Source: CBDFNN01 sp965250215
Lineage (GTDB): Bacteria > Bacteroidota > Rhodothermia > Rhodothermales > DATKEJ01
NCBI GenBank assembly: GCA_965250215.1
Contig: CBDFNN010000004.1
Span: forward strand, 3,472,001 to 3,536,000
Direction of reading: 5' to 3'
DNA length: 64,000 nt
This document shows, piece by piece, positions 59,236 to 64,000 of the stretch (its first letter is position 1; each line of letters begins with the position of its first letter). The notes beneath the pieces were generated by a model that made no database searches, was not told where the DNA came from, and saw only the letters and a list, made by a program, of their open reading frames with translations. A program made the position numbers and the translations under genes.

Positions 59236-62200
59236 CTAATTAGGTACCTGGGTCAATCTTGAATCAAAAGCTGTAGGTCCGCCAGCTGAACTTAGAATGT
59301 CGACACGGTCGTTGTTTGCACCAGTGTACTTGATTACTCCATCCATATTGACATCTTCCGCCTGATATCCTGTTGTCGAATCAAAAGGCCCAGGACCACC
59401 CGCCATCGTCAGAACAAGAGCGCGATCATTACTTGCGCCAGTATACTTGACTTGACCATCGCTGTTAACATCGCCCTGCCAAAGACCAAAGACACCATTT
59501 CCTAGGTCTCTCATCGGTGCCGAATTTACTTGATAAGCCGCTGTTAGGGATGCACTGAAATCAAGAATTGTAGCATTGTCGAAGGTGAGAGTCAGGGCAC
59601 TAGCTGACATCACGGATAGATGGTTTCTGTGGCCAATAACGACATAGTAGTCCCCGTCAGATATTCCGCCAAATCCAAGCGTTGTCCCTCCAGTAGTATT
59701 AACAAGAGTTCCATCCTTCTTAATCAAGAAGGCCTCAGCTCCAAGCGCCGTATTTGCTGCCGTACCTGTCCGAAACTCTACCCATACCCAATCTACGACA
59801 TCTGGATTGTTGTCAAAGAATGTTGGTGAAACTGACTTGGCTGGTAGACTCGAGTAGGGTTGAGAATCCGGGATTAAGTCTGATGAATTAAGACTGGTTT
59901 GCATTTCTGACCCCGTCCACGCACCAGACAGAACAAGCTTCGCATTGAGTTGAATTTTCTGAATCTGCCTTAAACTCTCTTCCGGTCCTTCGCCCGTAAG
60001 AGTCAAGGACACATCAGTTGTCAAAACCACTCGATCGACATTCGTACCATCTTCTCGCATCCAAAGATTGATCGTGTGTATTCCGGGGGTACTTATCGTA
60101 AATCTGGCTCTCGTCAAATCATCGATAGTATTTCCCCACCACCAACTTCCATAGTTAGACGAACCCAATCCGACATCAACTAGTGTAGTCGTTTCTTGTC
60201 CATCAATGCCAAAGTGCACCGAGTTATTATTCCCACTATCGGCCCAACCGCGATAGAGGAGGTAGTAGGTTCCGGTCGTCGTAAAGTCGACTAGGTATTG
60301 AAGCTCTGAGACGGTGGTTGCATATCCGGATGTGACTTTGGAGCCATCGTCTGGAGCTGTCACCATATAGCTGCTGCCCACAAAGCCGTCATTGACTGAG
60401 GAGGTCTCCCAAACATCCGTTCCTCTTTCGATATAATTATTGAAAGTCTCTGCCTCAAAAACGACCTGTCCACCAGACTCCACTAGAAGGCCTGTCCCTA
60501 TGAATCCAATACAAATTACAGAAGCGTTAGATGTGTCGAATAAGCCGGAGGCGTTTGTTGCCTTCAATTCGATATTGAATACGCCATCAGGCAAACCTGA
60601 CAAATCGTATGTATATAAAGTCGGATCACCTCCATCCTGCGTCATCTGCCCGACTACTATGCCATCAACTTTCACATCTACCGAGCTAACCTGTGGTCCT
60701 GAAATTACCCGAGCCGTTACGGACACAGTACTGCCGCTTGCTAGACCCACATTATTTGCGGGCGTTAAGAGATCTATCGTTATTTCTAGTCCGGAGTTGA
60801 CCTCACCAGGAGTCCCACCATCAATTCCCGAAGCCTGCCAATTGGAAGCATCGTCATTATTCCCCGCCGGGTTAACGAGTTCTAATGTGGGCCCTTGTCC
60901 GTCTGCCTCGACAGGCCACGGCGCAATATCATCGTAGCTAACCTCGTCCACCAGACAACCACTCGGACTGTAAAGCCGGAGATAATCACCACTTCCATCT
61001 AAACCAAAACTGAAATCTCCGCTTTTATTGCTAATGCCATGGACAGTCGAAAACTGGAGGTCTGACGCAACAAGTACATGATATCCATATGCTGGAATTG
61101 ATACTGACCCAGGTACTACATAGTAGTTCTCGTCTTTGGCGTCCTTGAAAGTCCATCCGGAGAGCACTATTTCATTGGTATTTGGATTATATATCTCGAT
61201 CCAATCTCCTGCTAGTGGGCCGTTGACATTGTCATCGTTATAATTGATTTCATTAATAACTAGGTTGTCAACTCCGCTACAGGCATTGGCTGTTGCAATA
61301 ATTATATGGACCAAGTCAGATTCTCCTCTGGCACCATAAGTGTCCCAAGCTTTGGCCTGAATATAATATTCCCCGGGAGGTGGAGTCCAAGAAACGGCGT
61401 AGGGATCAGTCTCATCGGTCCCTATATCGAGAGTCCCTGTATCTACTCGAACAGAGTCTATTGTGTCGTTGGCATCGCTAGCGCTTGCGGATATAGAAAA
61501 CAATTGGCCAGGATCGTATCTCTGCCCATTGCTTGGAGAGGTAATAGAAACAATAGGTTCAAAGTTAACGACATTTTCAGCCAGCGGGCTACCGTGTGTC
61601 GCCGTAGAGCTATACCAATTGGTTGGACCAGTATTGTTAACGCCAGCAGAGGGGATTAAGCTCAAACTTGGTCCTTCACCGTCGGGCTCATCTACCCAAA
61701 GCCCTGAATCACCATAGCTCAAACTGTCTAATACAACTCCAGCAAAATCGCTTAGGATCAATCGTTCGCCTGTGTTAGCTAGTTTTTCGGTGAACTGACC
61801 AGTAGGCGAGAATCCATATCTAGTCTGAAAGGCGACTGCATTTTCAGCCAGAACGACGAAGCCTCCAGCAGTGATTGTTGACCCGGCCGGAAACGTGAAT
61901 TCTATTCCTTCCGTGAAGGCTACACCTTGCAGCTGAAGAGTCGATCCAGAAGTATTTTTGATTTCGACAAATTCGAATTCATCTCCATCCACAAAATCAG
62001 GCAATCCGATGGTACCGGCATCAGTTGGGTGGTAGTGAATCTCATTGATGACGAGTTCGTCCAGCATCTGAGGAGCAAAAAAGGTAGCTGTCTGGAGTGC
62101 AGACCAAGTTGTCACGCCACTTGCCACTCGTCTGATACGAGCGTTAACGGTCACAGTCCCAGAAATGATAATGTTCTGACTGTCTCCTCCATTTGTGCCC

Positions 62201-64000
62201 TGAATACCTCCTCCTACTGCCCTAGGATCAGAGTCATCAATCGTATAGTAAATGGTACCTTGATTACTATTGGGAGTATTGTTTATGGTCAGCTGGAATC
62301 CGGCTCCAACAGCACCCTCATACTGATTGTAGGTCGTCCCTCCACTTGTAAACAAAGGCGGATTATTGGATGGATAAATTCCATTTGGATGATCTGAGTG
62401 TGTGTAGGCTCGCATATATCCGATAATATCGTCGGGTCGATCATCGAACCAGCCAGAAGAACCAAAAATATTTGCTTTCCAAGCGTTCCACTCGGGAATG
62501 CTATTTCCGTCCCCCCATCTTGCCGCTTCTGTTCTTAGCGAATTGCCTATTTGAGATTCGATGGTGCTCCAAGTAGCTTTTGATACTTCTGGAGACAAAG
62601 CACCTCCATTATAAAGATGCTTATAGGTTCTATCGGCCACGATGACCCTGAATTCAGGGTCTTCTAAAAGACTTTCGTATACACCTCGCACCGATCCATT
62701 TCCCTTTGACCATGGAATATTATTTACGCTTGAGCTATTGGATGAATACCAGGTGCGATCGGCGTCCCATGAAAAAAACCTCCACGGCTCGTTGTTAGCT
62801 CTTTTCCTGCCCATCATGAAGTCGTCAAAACCGCCATTCTGATTAGAGCCGCCATGGTAGTTTAATACTACATAGTCGATCAGATTCACTGGATCGATGT
62901 AATTCAGAACTGCAGCATTTAGAACGCCACCTTGCGCGGCCGAAACGGTATTCTGCCACGTGGTGACGTCTCCGCAATCGCCCAAAGTTTCTGCAGTCCT
63001 ATTGTGTGCGTCATAGTCGCACTTGTCGCCTCCAAAATAATTGGCGAAATGATGCGCGGTCCCTCGCTCGTGCAGGTGGAATTGGCCGAAATAGTCGCCA
63101 TTTATTAATAGATGAGCAAAGCGGCCATGCGTGGCAGGTTGACCCATCCTGAGCTGAGTATCATTCATCCAGCGGTTCCGGGTATAGAGGCCTCTAACTC
63201 CTGCACTGGGCACATAAAAACCATCGTCTGAACCACCCCTAATATTTATTTGATCGAATTGAGTAACAGGTTCAATTCCATTTCCTGAGCCGACGTTATA
63301 GTCGTCGAACATGGGATAGTCTAGCTTGCTCGGTCCATATTCGGACTTGAAGAACATTCTATAGCTCTTCTTTACCAACTGAAAGTTTGAATTTCCTACC
63401 TCAGCGACTCCCATATCAACTTGCAGGGAAGGAGCGGCGTCTGGAAAAATCATTTCCATTGATGCTACACGATCAGTAGATCCAATTAACGAGTCGGGTG
63501 TAGCTTGTCCCGTTGAGATGGAAAGAATTGGGAGATCGATAAAGCTCTGATTAATCTCACTTAAAAAGTTGGAGACCAGCGTTTGATCTAGGCTATTCTG
63601 AGTAATGATGTCACTGACAAATGCATAAGTGTGGGTCTCGATTTTGGAGTCACGAAAACCTGGTCCAAATGCAATGGCTCGAATATTCGAGGTTTCGGAA
63701 ATTGAGATTGCACCAGTATAAAGGGTGCCATTCATCTGATCGGGAGGCGACCCATCCGTCGTAAACATTACACTCAGGCCATCCGGTGAAGAAATGGCCA
63801 GATTAAAAGTCGACGTAAAGTATCCCCTTTCAATACTAAATATTGGAGTCTGAGCTTTGTAGTTGGATTCACCACTGCCATTTGCCGCATCTGGCGTTGG
63901 GGTATCAAAATAAACGCCAGGGAGAACTCCCGAGTCATTGGCCGTACCCCATGAAACATCCCCAAACTGAATTGGGAAGGTGTCGTACTCATGCTCCAAA
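59236..64000 (-). CDS. Giant secreted CotH-kinase/lamin-tail multidomain protein (second copy, 5' end outside window)
   Basis: At least 1587 residues; the N-terminus with signal peptide lies beyond 64000. It parallels the first copy domain for domain: chitobiase-C-like (about 54-130), CotH kinase (about 150-480, SWDADRTWYSS), chitobiase-C-like 2 (about 575-650), lamin-tail (ELVINEIHYHPTDAG, about 655-785), Ig-like, lamin-tail (NLVINEINYNDDN), Ig-like, carbohydrate-binding-like (VFEAETFNN..WMREDGTNVDRV) and the same end: SQPYSSLPAKS, HRNHLSVMSA and two GDVNSDGQVKYTGASNDR-type repeats, closing with AFDSRLTQVPN. It lies upstream of the first copy by 139 bp in the same orientation, a tandem duplication that has since diverged. 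Confidence 0.88.
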   Translation of the reverse strand, partial: LEHEYDTFPIQFGDVSWGTANDSGVLPGVYFDTPTPDAANGSGESNYKAQTPIFSIERGYFTSTFNLAISSPDGLSVMFTTDGSPPDQMNGTLYTGAISISETSNIRAIAFGPGFRDSKIETHTYAFVSDIITQNSLDQTLVSNFLSEINQSFIDLPILSISTGQATPDSLIGSTDRVASMEMIFPDAAPSLQVDMGVAEVGNSNFQLVKKSYRMFFKSEYGPSKLDYPMFDDYNVGSGNGIEPVTQFDQINIRGGSDDGFYVPSAGVRGLYTRNRWMNDTQLRMGQPATHGRFAHLLINGDYFGQFHLHERGTAHHFANYFGGDKCDYDAHNRTAETLGDCGDVTTWQNTVSAAQGGVLNAAVLNYIDPVNLIDYVVLNYHGGSNQNGGFDDFMMGRKRANNEPWRFFSWDADRTWYSSNSSSVNNIPWSKGNGSVRGVYESLLEDPEFRVIVADRTYKHLYNGGALSPEVSKATWSTIESQIGNSLRTEAARWGDGNSIPEWNAWKANIFGSSGWFDDRPDDIIGYMRAYTHSDHPNGIYPSNNPPLFTSGGTTYNQYEGAVGAGFQLTINNTPNSNQGTIYYTIDDSDPRAVGGGIQGTNGGDSQNIIISGTVTVNARIRRVASGVTTWSALQTATFFAPQMLDELVINEIHYHPTDAGTIGLPDFVDGDEFEFVEIKNTSGSTLQLQGVAFTEGIEFTFPAGSTITAGGFVVLAENAVAFQTRYGFSPTGQFTEKLANTGERLILSDFAGVVLDSLSYGDSGLWVDEPDGEGPSLSLIPSAGVNNTGPTNWYSSTATHGSPLAENVVNFEPIVSITSPSNGQRYDPGQLFSISASASDANDTIDSVRVDTGTLDIGTDETDPYAVSWTPPPGEYYIQAKAWDTYGARGESDLVHIIIATANACSGVDNLVINEINYNDDNVNGPLAGDWIEIYNPNTNEIVLSGWTFKDAKDENYYVVPGSVSIPAYGYHVLVASDLQFSTVHGISNKSGDFSFGLDGSGDYLRLYSPSGCLVDEVSYDDIAPWPVEADGQGPTLELVNPAGNNDDASNWQASGIDGGTPGEVNSGLEITIDLLTPANNVGLASGSTVSVTARVISGPQVSSVDVKVDGIVVGQMTQDGGDPTLYTYDLSGLPDGVFNIELKATNASGLFDTSNASVICIGFIGTGLLVESGGQVVFEAETFNNYIERGTDVWETSSVNDGFVGSSYMVTAPDDGSKVTSGYATTVSELQYLVDFTTTGTYYLLYRGWADSGNNNSVHFGIDGQETTTLVDVGLGSSNYGSWWWGNTIDDLTRARFTISTPGIHTINLWMREDGTNVDRVVLTTDVSLTLTGEGPEESLRQIQKIQLNAKLVLSGAWTGSEMQTSLNSSDLIPDSQPYSSLPAKSVSPTFFDNNPDVVDWVWVEFRTGTAANTALGAEAFLIKKDGTLVNTTGGTTLGFGGISDGDYYVVIGHRNHLSVMSASALTLTFDNATILDFSASLTAAYQVNSAPMRDLGNGVFGLWQGDVNSDGQVKYTGASNDRALVLTMAGGPGPFDSTTGYQAEDVNMDGVIKYTGANNDRVDILSSAGGPTAFDSRLTQVPN

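Noticed and set aside
1..64000. CRISPR arrays, insertion sequences, prophage or a defence island
   Set aside because: No regularly spaced direct repeats, transposase, integrase, phage structural or restriction genes were seen on either strand.

Overview
The window looks like chromosome from a Gram-negative member of the Bacteroidota/Rhodothermota/Balneolota group, probably marine or particle-associated. This rests on lineage-typical architectures: a carboxypeptidase-regulatory-like plus DUF5686 outer-membrane protein, an HU-like domain fused to a SPOR domain, NagB fused to a PIG-L domain, CarB without its allosteric C-terminal domain, many lipoproteins, and Bacteroidota-type promoter motifs (TTTG, about 20 nt, TAnnTTTG). 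Genus cannot be read from sequence alone. No rRNA, tRNA, CRISPR array, insertion sequence or prophage was seen. TTG start codons are unusually frequent.

Layout. 1-14.4 kb: end of a PfkB sugar kinase, HAD phosphatase, GH13 amylase, a lipoprotein, NagB/PIG-L, a Rieske/glutamate-synthase fusion, a run of exported hydrolases and small proteins, a sialidase-like protein and a DUF5686 protein. 14.5-19.8 kb: Nudix, MutS, a lipoprotein hydrolase, FxsA, and a decayed DUF1295 gene. 19.8-29.6 kb (minus strand): TPR protein, outer-membrane barrel, HU-SPOR, SPOR and a strong terminator, then ExbB, ExbD and a YigZ/IMPACT protein; this is an envelope/energy-transduction block. 29.8-34.3 kb: YqjD-like protein, adenosine-kinase-like PfkB, a broken cytochrome fragment, a cytochrome lipoprotein, deoxynucleoside kinase, TonB. 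34.3-40.9 kb: a 450-bp leader region with an intrinsic terminator, then carA-carB, glutamate dehydrogenase and a short asparaginase, forming a nitrogen/pyrimidine cluster. 41-46.5 kb: a zinc-ribbon protein, an mscL remnant, a beta-propeller lipoprotein, a CnoX-like thioredoxin, RsfS and a LytR_C protein. 46.5-50.9 kb (minus): PspA, two partner-like proteins of unknown function, enoyl-CoA hydratase and a CorC/HlyC-type membrane protein. 51-53.8 kb: pyrimidine-nucleoside phosphorylase, bL31 and a divergent shikimate-dehydrogenase-like enzyme. 53.8-64 kb: two giant tandem paralogous secreted CotH/lamin-tail proteins, the second cut by the window edge.

Most noteworthy: the tandem CotH multidomain proteins with paired calcium-loop-like C-terminal repeats; the PspA-linked genes sharing a C-terminal sequence motif; the candidate attenuator before carAB; three gene remnants (DUF1295, mscL, cytochrome c); and genes (mutS, nucleoside phosphorylase, a lipoprotein) whose conserved or required N-termini extend upstream of any standard start codon. 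No complete, clearly novel defence or mobile system is visible.
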